Assembly (NCBI RefSeq): GCF_007786455.1
Contig: NZ_VNJK01000001.1
Location: forward strand, 248,001-312,000
Direction of reading: 5' to 3'
Source of the DNA: Paenibacillus agilis
GTDB lineage: Bacteria; Bacillota; Bacilli; Paenibacillales; Paenibacillaceae
Length of the DNA stretch: 64,000 nucleotides
The notes below the pieces were generated by a model, which was given only the letters and a program-made list of their open reading frames with translations, ran no database searches and had not been told where the DNA came from. Shown piece after piece: positions 16,430 to 24,987 of the stretch (its first letter is position 1; the number at the start of each line of letters is the position of its first letter). Both the position numbers and the translations under genes were made by a program.

Positions 16430-17450
16430 AACTACTTCATTACGCACGTTCTGGATCGTATTTATATCGCTCGTATCTCTTATTTTGGTTAGCTTGTATT
16501 TACATATAACGTCTGGTGATTTTGACATCACGGTCATGGAGATACTTCGAACCCTATTGCAGATCGATTCTAAGCCAGAAAATGAGTTGGTTCTATTTGA
16601 ATTTCGTATGCCGCGAATGATTGTTGCTGCTTTAGTTGGCTTTGGGCTTGGTATTGCGGGTGCCATTATTCAAGGTGTATCTAGAAATGGTTTGGCTGAT
16701 CCAGGTATTTTAGGGATCAATGCTGGAGCGGGCTTCGCCATCGTCGTGTTTATGTTTATGTTCCAAGGCGAGTTATTTACAGATGGCTGGCTTGGGACGA
16801 TGATTATGCCTATTTTCGGCTTGGTCGGCGGATTGCTTGCCGCGGTAGTTATCTTTGTGATGGCCTGGCATCGAGGGACGTTGGATCCGCAGCGGCTTCT
16901 GTTAGTCGGTATTGCCATTTCTTCAGGATTTGGTGCATTGACTTTATTTATCTCTTTGAAAATGAATCCGAATGACTTCGAAGCAGCTACCGTCTGGTTG
17001 ACAGGAAGCATTTACAATTCGAATTGGCTGTATATTACAGCCATGCTGCCATGGCTCATTATCCTTGTTCCTATATTAATGATGAAGGCATCTGTTCTCG
17101 ACTTGCTGCAAATGAAGGATGAAAGTGCATCCAGCTTAGGCATTGCCATTAATCGTGAACGAATCGTTTTGTTAATTTGCAGCATTGGTATCGTGAGTGC
17201 CTGTGTCTCCGTATCAGGGAGTATCGGTTTTGTTGGCTTGCTTGCGCCGCATATTGCCAGAAGACTAGTCGGTGTGACACATAACAGGTTAATTCCGATA
17301 TGCGGATTGATAGGTATGCTGATTGTTGTCTTTTCCGATTATGTTGGAAAAACGATCGTGGCACCGGCGGAGCTTCCGGTTGGTATTGTTATTTCACTAG
17401 TTGGGGTTCCTTACTTTGTGTACCTGATGATTCGAACAAAAGGAAAATAA
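16422..17450 (+). CDS. FecCD-family siderophore ABC transporter permease (second)
   Basis: A 342-residue polytopic protein with GGAGGGGG before its ATG. Motifs: RMPRMIVAALVGFGLGIAGA, GILGINAGAGFA, the ATPase-coupling segment DESASSLGIAINRER and GFVGLLAPHIARRLVG. It completes the transmembrane pore with the upstream permease. No FecE/FhuC-type ATPase gene follows; the next gene is a wall hydrolase with its own leader. The ATPase must be supplied elsewhere, a common arrangement in Bacilli where a shared FhuC-like ATPase serves several importers. Confidence 0.93.
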   Translation: MHKTTSLRTFWIVFISLVSLILVSLYLHITSGDFDITVMEILRTLLQIDSKPENELVLFEFRMPRMIVAALVGFGLGIAGAIIQGVSRNGLADPGILGINAGAGFAIVVFMFMFQGELFTDGWLGTMIMPIFGLVGGLLAAVVIFVMAWHRGTLDPQRLLLVGIAISSGFGALTLFISLKMNPNDFEAATVWLTGSIYNSNWLYITAMLPWLIILVPILMMKASVLDLLQMKDESASSLGIAINRERIVLLICSIGIVSACVSVSGSIGFVGLLAPHIARRLVGVTHNRLIPICGLIGMLIVVFSDYVGKTIVAPAELPVGIVISLVGVPYFVYLMIRTKGK

Positions 17451-17689
17451 ATCAATTTAGTAGTTCTTTAGAACTAATAAAATAGTTACAAATCGTAATA
17501 TTTAAGACTAAAGTCCCCTAGATGTCAAAATTGTAACTTGTTATAGTATAGACAAATGGAATCCCATTACATTAATAGGATTCATTGATCTAATATTATA
17601 AAAGATTACAATGTGTACATACACACATGTGATCATTATTGTTGTAAGCCAGCAACGAAGAATAGACATCTTAGGGAGGCAGAACGATA

Positions 17690-18574
17690 ATGAACAACAA
17701 GGTGAACAAATTAATGAATATGAAGACTTTTAGCAAATCTTTGCTAGCACTAACGACACTTACACTCTCTGCTCAAATGTTAGCAGCACCTGTATCAGCA
17801 GCTCCGCGCAGCACAGACAACGGGACAAGCTATACGTATAACATGAACGCTGCTAGTACAGCGCAAACGGCAACAATCCAAAACAGTGTGAACATGCGTG
17901 ACGCCGCATCTACTTCTGGAAAAGTGATTCGCAAGCTAACACAGGGGGAAACGGTTTCCGTACTGGAAAAGACAAATGCCAACTGGTACCAAGTGAAAGA
18001 TTCACAAGGAAACGTTGGATTTGTTAGTGCAAACAGCAATTATATTAAAGTTAATGGGGCAAGCAATCCATCTACGGGTTCGAGCAATTCTGTAAATACA
18101 AATAATTCGAACAATGACGATAAGCAGCCGATTAGCTCTTCTGTGGAAGGCGTAATTAAGACAGGTATGTCGTATCTCGGAACACCGTATGAGTTCGGTT
18201 CCAACCGCAGCAATACGCAGACATTCGACTGCTCTGATTTCGTCCGTCATATTTTCAAGCAGTCCGCAGGAGTTACCCTTCCAGCAGATTCTCGTCAGCA
18301 AGGTTCTTATGTGAAGGATAAAGGGACAGCTAAAAATAGTATCTCTCAATTGAAGCGTGGCGACTTGATGTTCTTTATGAGCTATAAAGGTTCCAAAGCT
18401 TCCAGCTATGCTGGGGTAAATAAGAATACAGAGCGCATTACTCATGTGGGTGTATATTTAGGTGATGGACAAGTATTGCATACGTACTCCGTTGATTCTG
18501 GAGGCGTTCGTGTAGATACAGTTACCGGCAAAGCTTGGGAACACCGCTTCTTGTTCGGTGGAAGTGTAATCTAG
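17690..18574 (+). CDS. Secreted SH3b–NlpC/P60 peptidoglycan endopeptidase
   Basis: 294 residues. A Sec signal peptide with an SAA cleavage site ends near residue 38. A bacterial SH3 domain covers about 60-122 (NSVNMRDAASTSGKVI, NWYQVKDSQGNVGFV), then an Asn/Ser-rich linker and an NlpC/P60 domain from about 152. Catalytic Cys181 lies in FDCSDFV, His252 in THVGVYLG and His264 is the likely third polar residue. Such enzymes cut within peptide stems (gamma-D-Glu–diamino acid bond) for wall turnover. A GGGAGG site precedes the start by about ten bases. Confidence 0.93.
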   Translation: MNNKVNKLMNMKTFSKSLLALTTLTLSAQMLAAPVSAAPRSTDNGTSYTYNMNAASTAQTATIQNSVNMRDAASTSGKVIRKLTQGETVSVLEKTNANWYQVKDSQGNVGFVSANSNYIKVNGASNPSTGSSNSVNTNNSNNDDKQPISSSVEGVIKTGMSYLGTPYEFGSNRSNTQTFDCSDFVRHIFKQSAGVTLPADSRQQGSYVKDKGTAKNSISQLKRGDLMFFMSYKGSKASSYAGVNKNTERITHVGVYLGDGQVLHTYSVDSGGVRVDTVTGKAWEHRFLFGGSVI

Positions 18575-18615
18575 TAAACGAATCATTTAAATATTTTGAA
18601 TATTTCTAACTAATC

Positions 18616-18663
18616 AAGGGGTTGTCCGAAGGGGAGAGTTGTTCTTCTGAAGGGCAGCCCCTT
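18616..18663 (+). terminator. Probable terminator after NlpC/P60 gene
   Basis: AAGGGGTTGTCC (18616-18627) pairs with GGGCAGCCCCTT (18652-18663) with two G-U pairs. The T-run is weak (CTGTTGG), so efficiency is uncertain. Confidence 0.6.
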
Positions 18664-18773
18664 CTGTTGGATTAGAGAACAAAAAAATAACCCCCACCCA
18701 AGAGCTGCCTTGGAAGGAGGTGTCGCTGTACATTAAGTAATGTTGTTGTCCTATGCTGTCAATGGACATCTGC

Positions 18774-19184
18774 TTACTGACGGTGATGCTGATGAGGATG
18801 ATGTTCCTTCTTGGTTCCAGGTGTTTCTGGAATTAGATCTTCAATCCTACGCAAGCTGCGGAATCGAGGCTTACGTGCTAAGTGATTAGCATACCAGCCG
18901 CTAAGCGCACTAAGTGGAATAATAGCTGAAAGCAACCATACCGCTAGGCTCTGCTGCTCACGTACAAGAATATAGAAGAAACCCAGCACGACTAGTGGAG
19001 CATAATCTACATATTTGACAAGCCAATGTCGTTTGCCTGCTCGATTTTCTTCAATACCAAGACTGATGAGTCCAGCAATGGCGATGATACAGGAAAGGGT
19101 GAAGGAAGTCCAATCGAGTGCTAGTGTCAGCATACCAACAACTACGAGGATATATCCAATGGCACCGAATGTACGATATAGCAA
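18774..19184 (-). CDS. Small membrane protein with His-rich tail, unknown function
   Basis: 136 residues from a TTG start, with AAGGAGAG ten bases upstream. Four hydrophobic segments (about 5-22, 27-42, 58-77, 82-96) are followed by a basic stretch RKPRFRSLRRIEDL and a C-terminal tail holding five His within HHPHQHHRQ. I do not recognise the family. The tail could bind divalent metal or simply be a charged cytoplasmic end. It is transcribed convergently with the NlpC/P60 gene and in the same direction as the glycosyltransferase upstream, about 115 bases apart. Confidence 0.65.
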   Translation of the reverse strand: MLYRTFGAIGYILVVVGMLTLALDWTSFTLSCIIAIAGLISLGIEENRAGKRHWLVKYVDYAPLVVLGFFYILVREQQSLAVWLLSAIIPLSALSGWYANHLARKPRFRSLRRIEDLIPETPGTKKEHHPHQHHRQ

Positions 19185-19298
19185 TCTGGCTCTCTCCTTA
19201 TCTCGTGTTCAAATAAATATTCAATTTAATGTTTGATAGTAAGTAAGAACAATTTGTACATAAATAAAATTCGGTAATAAATATTACCAGTTATTTGC

Positions 19299-20423
19299 TT
19301 ATCCAAACATTTGGTTGTTGATAAGTTCTAATACATCACGTGGACACTTCTCCAGCAGTTGGGTTGGGAACTCTCGTTGTTGACGCGTGATTCTTACGTC
19401 GCTCAGATCATTCTGCAACCGTTTAAACCATTCTATAAGTGTTTCATGTGAGGTAAGCATTTCTCCGTAACCATGGTCAATAAAATAGTCGCAGTTCTCT
19501 TCTTCTTGTCCAGGAATAGGAGAATAGAACAGCATCGGAATTCCTTTAATCATACCTTCTGTACAGGTCATTCCGCCAGGCTTCGTTACTAATAGATCAG
19601 AAGCGTCCATGATTAGCGGGATATCATGAGTATATCCGTAAATATGAATGTTAGGATGCTGAAATAATGGATCTTGCTTCATACGCTGAATTGTTTTGCT
19701 GTTGCTGCCCATACAGAATAGAAACTGTACATGCTCTCGCCATTCGGCTATGTATTGTAGTGCTTCTTCATTAATGGAGAGTCCCCATCCGCCGCCCATA
19801 AACATGACGGTAGGCATTGTCTTCAGTCCCAAGGAAGCTTGGGCTTCCTGTTGAGTCTGACGACTCCAGAACTTTGGATGAACAGGCAGGCCTGTGACGA
19901 CAATGCGATCAGATTCAATGCCGCGAGCGAGCAACTTATCACGTACTTCATCAGCAGATACAAGATACTTGCTTACTTCATCGTCTATCCATGTACCATG
20001 AGCGTCATAATCGGTAATCAAGGTATATAACGGAACATGAAGTCCTGAACGCTTCAATCGAGAGATGACGATATTCGGAAATGGATGCGTGCAGACAATG
20101 GCATCAGGACGCAAATGATTAACGACCTGAGAAGTTTGTGTATAAAATATACGGTGCAGAGCTAATTGAGTAAAGCGATGAAGTGACTTTTTGTATTTCT
20201 TGCGGTACAGAAGACCGACCAACTTCGGCTGTGTGCTGACCGTCTTGCGATAAGCTGCAAATATAAGCGGTCCGACGGTAGGATTTAGAAACCTGCCGAG
20301 CTCGATAACACGGGCTTGGACGTCTGGGGCTATATGTTTAAGCCCGACAGCTAATGAGTATGCAGCTTGTGTATGCCCTGTACCGAAACCTTCGGATAGA
20401 AGAAGGATCCTCTTTTTACGCAT
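19299..20423 (-). CDS. MGDG-synthase/UgtP-like glycosyltransferase (GT28 family)
   Basis: 374 residues from the ATG at 20423, seven bases after AGGGTG; a GTG at 20432 is less likely. The N-terminal domain carries GFGTGHTQAA, the acceptor-side GxGH motif of MGDG synthase/MurG relatives, and THPFPNIV. The C-terminal UDP-sugar domain has MGGGWG, the GYTHDIPLIM segment and KPGGMTCTEG for nucleotide-sugar binding. UgtP-type enzymes add glucose or galactose to diacylglycerol for membrane glycolipids and lipoteichoic acid anchors. Sugar and acceptor are not determined here. Divergent from the TetR gene. Confidence 0.85.
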   Translation of the reverse strand: MRKKRILLLSEGFGTGHTQAAYSLAVGLKHIAPDVQARVIELGRFLNPTVGPLIFAAYRKTVSTQPKLVGLLYRKKYKKSLHRFTQLALHRIFYTQTSQVVNHLRPDAIVCTHPFPNIVISRLKRSGLHVPLYTLITDYDAHGTWIDDEVSKYLVSADEVRDKLLARGIESDRIVVTGLPVHPKFWSRQTQQEAQASLGLKTMPTVMFMGGGWGLSINEEALQYIAEWREHVQFLFCMGSNSKTIQRMKQDPLFQHPNIHIYGYTHDIPLIMDASDLLVTKPGGMTCTEGMIKGIPMLFYSPIPGQEEENCDYFIDHGYGEMLTSHETLIEWFKRLQNDLSDVRITRQQREFPTQLLEKCPRDVLELINNQMFG

Positions 20424-20552
20424 GTTTCTCACCCTTCATTATTATACCCCACAATCGAATTGGAAGCATCAAGGAATCTTTAGATATTGTTCCAAAAAAA
20501 CATTGAAGTTGCAAGATGAAAAACAATGTGGTAAAGTGAAAAACGAGAAAAC

Positions 20553-20590
20553 TGACCGAAATAAAAATTCAGTCATTTAGTCAAATAGTC
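20553..20590. promoter_or_regulatory. Putative TetR operator upstream of its own gene
   Basis: TGACCGAA (20553-20560) and TTCAGTCA (20568-20575) form an imperfect inverted repeat. On the opposite strand GACT recurs every eight bases through 20590 (GACTATTT, GACTAAAT, GACTGAAT). The half-site TGAC(C/T)(A/G)AA resembles the perfect palindrome before the Pip/YhgE gene, suggesting autoregulation. Confidence 0.5.
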
Positions 20591-20612
20591 AGAAGCAGAG
20601 AGGGGTGATCGT

Positions 20613-21212
20613 ATGTCTTTGGATCGACGCAAACAAATTATTGATGCTGCTGCAAAGTCATTTGCCTTGTTTGGGTACAAAGCAACGACGATGGATCAGA
20701 TCGCTAAGATTGCTCAAGTCGGCAAAGGGACGATCTATACGTTCTTTGCAAATAAAGAAGAGCTGTTCAACGAGATTTTGCAACAAGTCATTCTTGAAAT
20801 GAAGCATATTGCAGATAGGGAATCTGCTGAGCAGCGTCCATTTCATGAGAAGGTTTTTCGTATTCTCGATCAAGCGTTAGAGTTCCGCAGTCGCCATGAG
20901 CTGGCAATGAAGCTTTCTCAAGAGCTTCGTGATGTAGGTACGCCTATGGCTAAAGAAGCACTGAACCGACTTGAAAGTGAATTGCTTACTTACATTGAAG
21001 CTCAACTTCAAGCAGCTATGGATCGTAGTGAGCTGGAACAGGGCGATCCTCGTATTATGAGCTTTATTATGTATCAATTATATCGATCTTTAACAACGGA
21101 ATGGAATAAGCTTTATGAGCCGTTAGATAAAGATACGATAAAGGAAACCTTCTATAAATACTTTATGAAGGGGATTCTGCGAGTAACACCGTATGAATCG
21201 AAGGATGAGTAA
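20613..21212 (+). CDS. TetR/AcrR family transcriptional regulator
   Basis: 199 residues with a GAGGGGTGA site. The N-terminal helix-turn-helix spans about residues 7-53 (IIDAAAKSFALFGYKATTMD, then GKGTIYTFFANKEELF), the standard TetR DNA-binding motif. The C-terminal domain is helical and binds an unknown ligand. It precedes a Pip/YhgE membrane protein, the same arrangement as yhgD–yhgE in Bacillus, and a perfect 9-5-9 palindrome lies in between. It is therefore probably a local repressor of that gene and of itself. Confidence 0.92.
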   Translation: MSLDRRKQIIDAAAKSFALFGYKATTMDQIAKIAQVGKGTIYTFFANKEELFNEILQQVILEMKHIADRESAEQRPFHEKVFRILDQALEFRSRHELAMKLSQELRDVGTPMAKEALNRLESELLTYIEAQLQAAMDRSELEQGDPRIMSFIMYQLYRSLTTEWNKLYEPLDKDTIKETFYKYFMKGILRVTPYESKDE

Positions 21213-21249
21213 CCTTTGTATGGGTGATCATTGTATTGTTAGTTAGCGA

Positions 21250-21276
21250 CTTGCCTACTATGGGGCAAGATTTGTT
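21250..21276 (+). terminator. Weak terminator-like hairpin after TetR gene
   Basis: CTTGCC (21250-21255) and GGCAAG (21264-21269) form a six-base stem, followed by ATTTGTTAT. Short stem and broken T-run make it weak. Confidence 0.45.
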
Positions 21277-21377
21277 ATAGGTTTATTGCGTCGCGTCCAA
21301 TCGCAGCTAGATGTGCAGCTGTTTATGCGCTGTATGTGTTATAGCTATGCGGACGAGGCGTTTCTTTTGACCTAAAA

Positions 21378-21400
21378 TGACCAAATGAACTATTTGGTCA
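21378..21400. promoter_or_regulatory. Palindromic TetR-type operator before Pip/YhgE gene
   Basis: Perfect inverted repeat TGACCAAAT, five bases, ATTTGGTCA. Size and symmetry fit a TetR dimer site. It lies 165 bases after the TetR gene and about 55 bases before the regulated start, overlapping the probable promoter. Confidence 0.8.
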
Positions 21401-21454
21401 GGAGGTTTTGAAGAGTTTGGGAAATGATATTTAGCACAAAGGTGAGTGAGACGT

Positions 21455-23467
21455 GTGAAAAGTTTGCGATTATTTTTTGCAGAGTGGGGAAACATACTGC
21501 GCAATCCAAAGGTGTTAGTGCCTGTTATTGCGGTGATGATGATTCCGGTTATGTACAGTGCTCTATTTCTAGGTACATTTTGGGATCCGTACGGGAAGAT
21601 GAAGGATCTGCCTGTAGCGATTGTCAATGAAGACAATGGCGCTGAAATGGATGGGGAAAAATTAACGATCGGCAAGGAGCTTGTGGATGAGCTGAAGGAA
21701 AGTAAAGAACTTGATTTTCACTTCGTATCTTCACAGGAAGCATTAACTGGATTAAAGGAAGATCGTTTTTACATGACGATCACGATTCCAGAAGATTTCT
21801 CTAAGCGTGCAGCAAGTTTGATGGATGATGAGCCGAAGCAGGCAGAATTATTGTTCCAAACGAATGAAGGTCATAACTTCTTGGCAGCTCAAATTGGGGG
21901 GACTGCCATCCATAAAGTCAATTCCGAAATATCTCGCACGATTACGGAATCTTATACGAAATTAATGTTCGAGCAGGTTGAGAAAGTATCTGATGGATTA
22001 GGTGAAGCTGGAGACGGCGCAACTAAGATCCACGATGGTACGAAGACACTAGCTAATGGTACAACTGAGCTGAAAACGAACCTGGCGAAGCTCTCTGATG
22101 GGGCACTAAAGCTGAAGCAAGGTACGTCTCCGCTTGCGGAAGGTGCACAGAAGCTTAACCAAGGCGCAGCAGAATTGAACAAAGGTGCAGCCTCCATGAA
22201 TCAAGGCTTGAAGCAGCTTGCTCAAGCACATGATCAATTAGAGCAAGGGGCTCGCAAGAGTGAGCAAGGGGCAACTCAACTGCAAGCAGGTTTGAAAAGC
22301 TCTGCGGCAGGCAGCAAAGAGTTGGCTGAAGGAACAAAGGCGCTCGCAGGCGGCCTAGAGCAATTAGTGAAAGCAAGCCCTGAATTGGCGAATCACCCTG
22401 CTATGAAGCAGATTATGCAAGCAAGTCGTGAAGTTCAAGCAGGAGCGAGCAAGTTAAGTGAAGGCCAAACGAAGCTGGTAGCGGGAGCATCTGCATTGAA
22501 AGATGGTCAAACTCAGCTTGTTGGCGGTATGAATCAATTCGGTCAGAAGCTAGACGAGGCTGCTGCGGGCAGCGGCAAGCTTACCGTTGGTGCGAAGCAA
22601 CTTGCTGATGGTGCAGCGCAGCTTAAAGGTGGAGTCACAGAAGCTACGAAAGCGATAACGACTATTGCAGATGGCAGCAGCAAATTAAATGATGGTGCAG
22701 GCAAGCTGCAAAATGGTGTGCGTGAGCTGAAAGACGGTTCAGGTGAACTAGCGAGTAAGCTGACAGAAGCGGCAGATGAAGCAGCGAGTGTGCAAGGTTC
22801 AGAAAAACGAATCGAAATGTACGCTAAACCTGTAACGGTTGTAGAATCCAGCATCAATAAAGTACCGAATTACGGTACAGGATTTGCTCCATACTTCTTG
22901 TCACTTGGATTGTTTGTAGGTGCGCTTATTCTAACGATTGTACTTCCGCTAGTTCAATCGCCAGATCCATTGGCTTCTGGGTGGAGTCGATTTGTTAGTA
23001 AAACGCTATTGTTCGTATCCGTTGGTGTTGTTCAAGCACTAGTGGCAGATGCGATTCTTATTTTCGGCCTAGGGCTGGAAGTACAAAATACAGCTCAATT
23101 TATTGGCTTTAGTATTTTATCAAGTATGACGTACATGTTTATTATTCAGTCCTTGGTAACCGTACTTGGGGACCCGGGAAGATTTGTGGCAATCGTAATT
23201 CTTATTTTACAGCTTGTATCTTGTGGAGGAACGTTCCCAGTGGAGCTGACACCTACATTCATGCAAGTGATTGGCGACTGGTTGCCAATGACGTATACGG
23301 TAAATGGTTTCAAAGCAGTTATTTCAAGTGGCGATACAAGCGCATTGCTTAGCCAATCTGGCATTCTTGCCATTTATATCGTTGCATTTGGTGCATTAAC
23401 TCTAGGCTACTTCGTTGTGAAGGCGCGTGAAGCACGCGGCGATCAAGCTTCGGTTACCGCGAACTAA
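21455..23467 (+). CDS. Pip/YhgE family membrane protein (ABC-2-like)
   Basis: About 670 residues from GTG at 21455, eight bases after AGGTGAG; a GTG at 21446 sits inside that site. One N-terminal membrane segment (LVPVIAVMMIPVMYSALFLG) is followed by a WDPYG motif and an extracellular domain. Residues about 160-430 are tandem short repeats of the form GA..L..G...L, predicted as a long coiled shaft. The last 200 residues carry five or six helices with an ABC-2-type permease pattern. Relatives include phage infection protein of Lactococcus, YhgE, and EsaA-like proteins. Likely exported-substrate related; exact role unknown. Confidence 0.9.
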   Translation: MKSLRLFFAEWGNILRNPKVLVPVIAVMMIPVMYSALFLGTFWDPYGKMKDLPVAIVNEDNGAEMDGEKLTIGKELVDELKESKELDFHFVSSQEALTGLKEDRFYMTITIPEDFSKRAASLMDDEPKQAELLFQTNEGHNFLAAQIGGTAIHKVNSEISRTITESYTKLMFEQVEKVSDGLGEAGDGATKIHDGTKTLANGTTELKTNLAKLSDGALKLKQGTSPLAEGAQKLNQGAAELNKGAASMNQGLKQLAQAHDQLEQGARKSEQGATQLQAGLKSSAAGSKELAEGTKALAGGLEQLVKASPELANHPAMKQIMQASREVQAGASKLSEGQTKLVAGASALKDGQTQLVGGMNQFGQKLDEAAAGSGKLTVGAKQLADGAAQLKGGVTEATKAITTIADGSSKLNDGAGKLQNGVRELKDGSGELASKLTEAADEAASVQGSEKRIEMYAKPVTVVESSINKVPNYGTGFAPYFLSLGLFVGALILTIVLPLVQSPDPLASGWSRFVSKTLLFVSVGVVQALVADAILIFGLGLEVQNTAQFIGFSILSSMTYMFIIQSLVTVLGDPGRFVAIVILILQLVSCGGTFPVELTPTFMQVIGDWLPMTYTVNGFKAVISSGDTSALLSQSGILAIYIVAFGALTLGYFVVKAREARGDQASVTAN

Positions 23468-23532
23468 TACTTGCAATTATAAATGAAGCTTTATCGATGC
23501 TAGACGTGAAATGGAATAATCGGAAGTAAGAG

Positions 23533-23569
23533 AAACCCTCAAGTGCTAATTCGCATTTGAGGGTTTTTT
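23533..23569 (+). terminator. Rho-independent terminator after Pip/YhgE gene
   Basis: AACCCTCAAGTGC pairs with GCATTTGAGGGTT (one G-U pair), six-base loop, then six T ending at 23569. Confidence 0.92.
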
Positions 23570-23683
23570 CCATGTTCAGCAGGAAATAAGGGGATAAGCT
23601 CGAATTGGTTGTAAGACTTCATAGGATTCGTTGCAGCAAGTATAAACGTAACGGTTAGCGGCAAATCGTAAGGAGGTACGAAT

Positions 23684-24805
23684 GTGAAAAATGTAAATCG
23701 ACGATGGGAACTGGAAGCGATGCGTGGCGTCGCGATTATGGGTGTCGTTCTCATCCATGTTATTTCTATGGGAATTGCAGTTCAGTATCCTGATCATGCC
23801 GGATGGGGAGGACAGATGGAAGCGGGGGTGCTGCCCTTGGTATGGGCGAGCGCATGGGGTAGGTTTTCGGTACCTATATTTCTATTTGTGTCGGGACTGC
23901 TAATTACGTATCGTCTTAAGGATAAGCCCATTTCTTATCCAAGTTTGATCCTGAAGCGAGGAAGCGATTTACTGTTGCCTTACTTGTTTTGGACAGTAAT
24001 TGGTCTATTGTTCACTTGGTTTATGATCAACCCATGGGGGTTACAGCATCTCATTGTTGCCCTTGTGCTCGGCAAAGGATATTTTCATCAGTTGTACTTT
24101 ATCCCTCTTTTATTGCAATGTATCATTCTTCTTCCTCTCTGGCTCAAAGGTCTAAAATGGAACGTCGGAGGCTTTCTTCTCATCATCGGCAGCATTCAAC
24201 TTCTGTACACGGCTGCGTATCAACTTCTATTCCTTTCTTCATTTGAGTACATACCTGCATCGCTCGCGAAAGCTTGGGAAATTTTAATTGCCCCTACGTT
24301 ATTTGGCATGATGGGCTATTTCGTATTTGGGCTAGCAGTTGGCCTGCATTTTGAAAAATGTTTGCAGTACGTGAAGAACAAATCACTCGCCTTTTGTACA
24401 AGTGTATATCTTGCTTCCCTTGTTCTTCAGCTCGCAGATGTTCACCTATCGTTTAGCATTTCATCAGATCTTGGCAATTCGATTCATTTTTACCGTGTTA
24501 CGGTGTTTATTTATGTATGTAGTACCATTTTGCTTGTATGGAAATGTGCGCTTGTATTCGGGGAAGCGCGTTGGATGAGGAGTGTGATGAATCTCGGACA
24601 ATACGCCTTTTTTATATTCCTCGCCCATGTGCTTATACTGGAAAGCTTGGATCTTCATAGTTCGGTATGGTATGGATCATACGCGATGATAATTGTGACA
24701 ACTGTACTTACGATGCTGCTGTGTATAGGTGTGCAGTATATCGGCAATAAGCTCGCTCCACGACGGTCAGTACGCAGCCCAATGGGGATGTTTTTTGGAA
24801 AATAA
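23684..24805 (+). CDS. Acyltransferase family 3 integral membrane protein
   Basis: 373 residues from a GTG with AAGGAGGT eight bases upstream. About ten membrane helices. The diagnostic start RRWELEAMRGVAIMGVVLIHV (here split: LEAMRG, then VVLIHV with the conserved His) and the FSVPIFLFVSGLLITYR segment place it in the acyltransferase 3 (OafA/YrhL/IcaC-like) family. These enzymes O-acylate extracellular polysaccharides or wall polymers, or in some cases transport polymers. The acceptor is not evident; the gene stands alone between two terminated units. Confidence 0.88.
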   Translation: MKNVNRRWELEAMRGVAIMGVVLIHVISMGIAVQYPDHAGWGGQMEAGVLPLVWASAWGRFSVPIFLFVSGLLITYRLKDKPISYPSLILKRGSDLLLPYLFWTVIGLLFTWFMINPWGLQHLIVALVLGKGYFHQLYFIPLLLQCIILLPLWLKGLKWNVGGFLLIIGSIQLLYTAAYQLLFLSSFEYIPASLAKAWEILIAPTLFGMMGYFVFGLAVGLHFEKCLQYVKNKSLAFCTSVYLASLVLQLADVHLSFSISSDLGNSIHFYRVTVFIYVCSTILLVWKCALVFGEARWMRSVMNLGQYAFFIFLAHVLILESLDLHSSVWYGSYAMIIVTTVLTMLLCIGVQYIGNKLAPRRSVRSPMGMFFGK

Positions 24806-24906
24806 AATAAGTGCAGTTCATTCGGTCGTCAATTTGCAGAAGATATAGTTATAAAGTCTTAATTTTCATAATAATGAAGCGTACATTCGGATTATCATAA
24901 AAAAAA

Positions 24907-24978
24907 CCTTTCCAACTGCCGATATATCAATATATACATGACTTTGCGTCATACTTCGGTATGAAGTAGGGAAAGGGG
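24907..24978 (+). promoter_or_regulatory. 5' leader hairpin covering the ribosome site of the Ig-like gene
   Basis: CCTTTCC (24907-24913) is complementary to GGAAAGG (24970-24976), which is part of the Shine-Dalgarno region AAAGGGG (24972-24978) of the TTG at 24988. The interior holds a TCATAC-TTCG-GTATGA hairpin with a UUCG-type loop and an AT-rich palindrome. Translation may be controlled by opening of this structure. Confidence 0.5.
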
Positions 24979-24987
24979 AATAATAGC

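Noticed and set aside
22020-22760. Apparent tandem DNA repeats in the Pip/YhgE gene
   Set aside because: Repetition is at protein level (GA..L..G units) with varied codons, typical of this family; not a DNA satellite or CRISPR.
24880-24980. Cyclic di-GMP (GEMM) riboswitch before the Ig-like gene
   Set aside because: The conserved GEMM core and tetraloop-receptor motifs are not present; only a ribosome-site hairpin can be supported.
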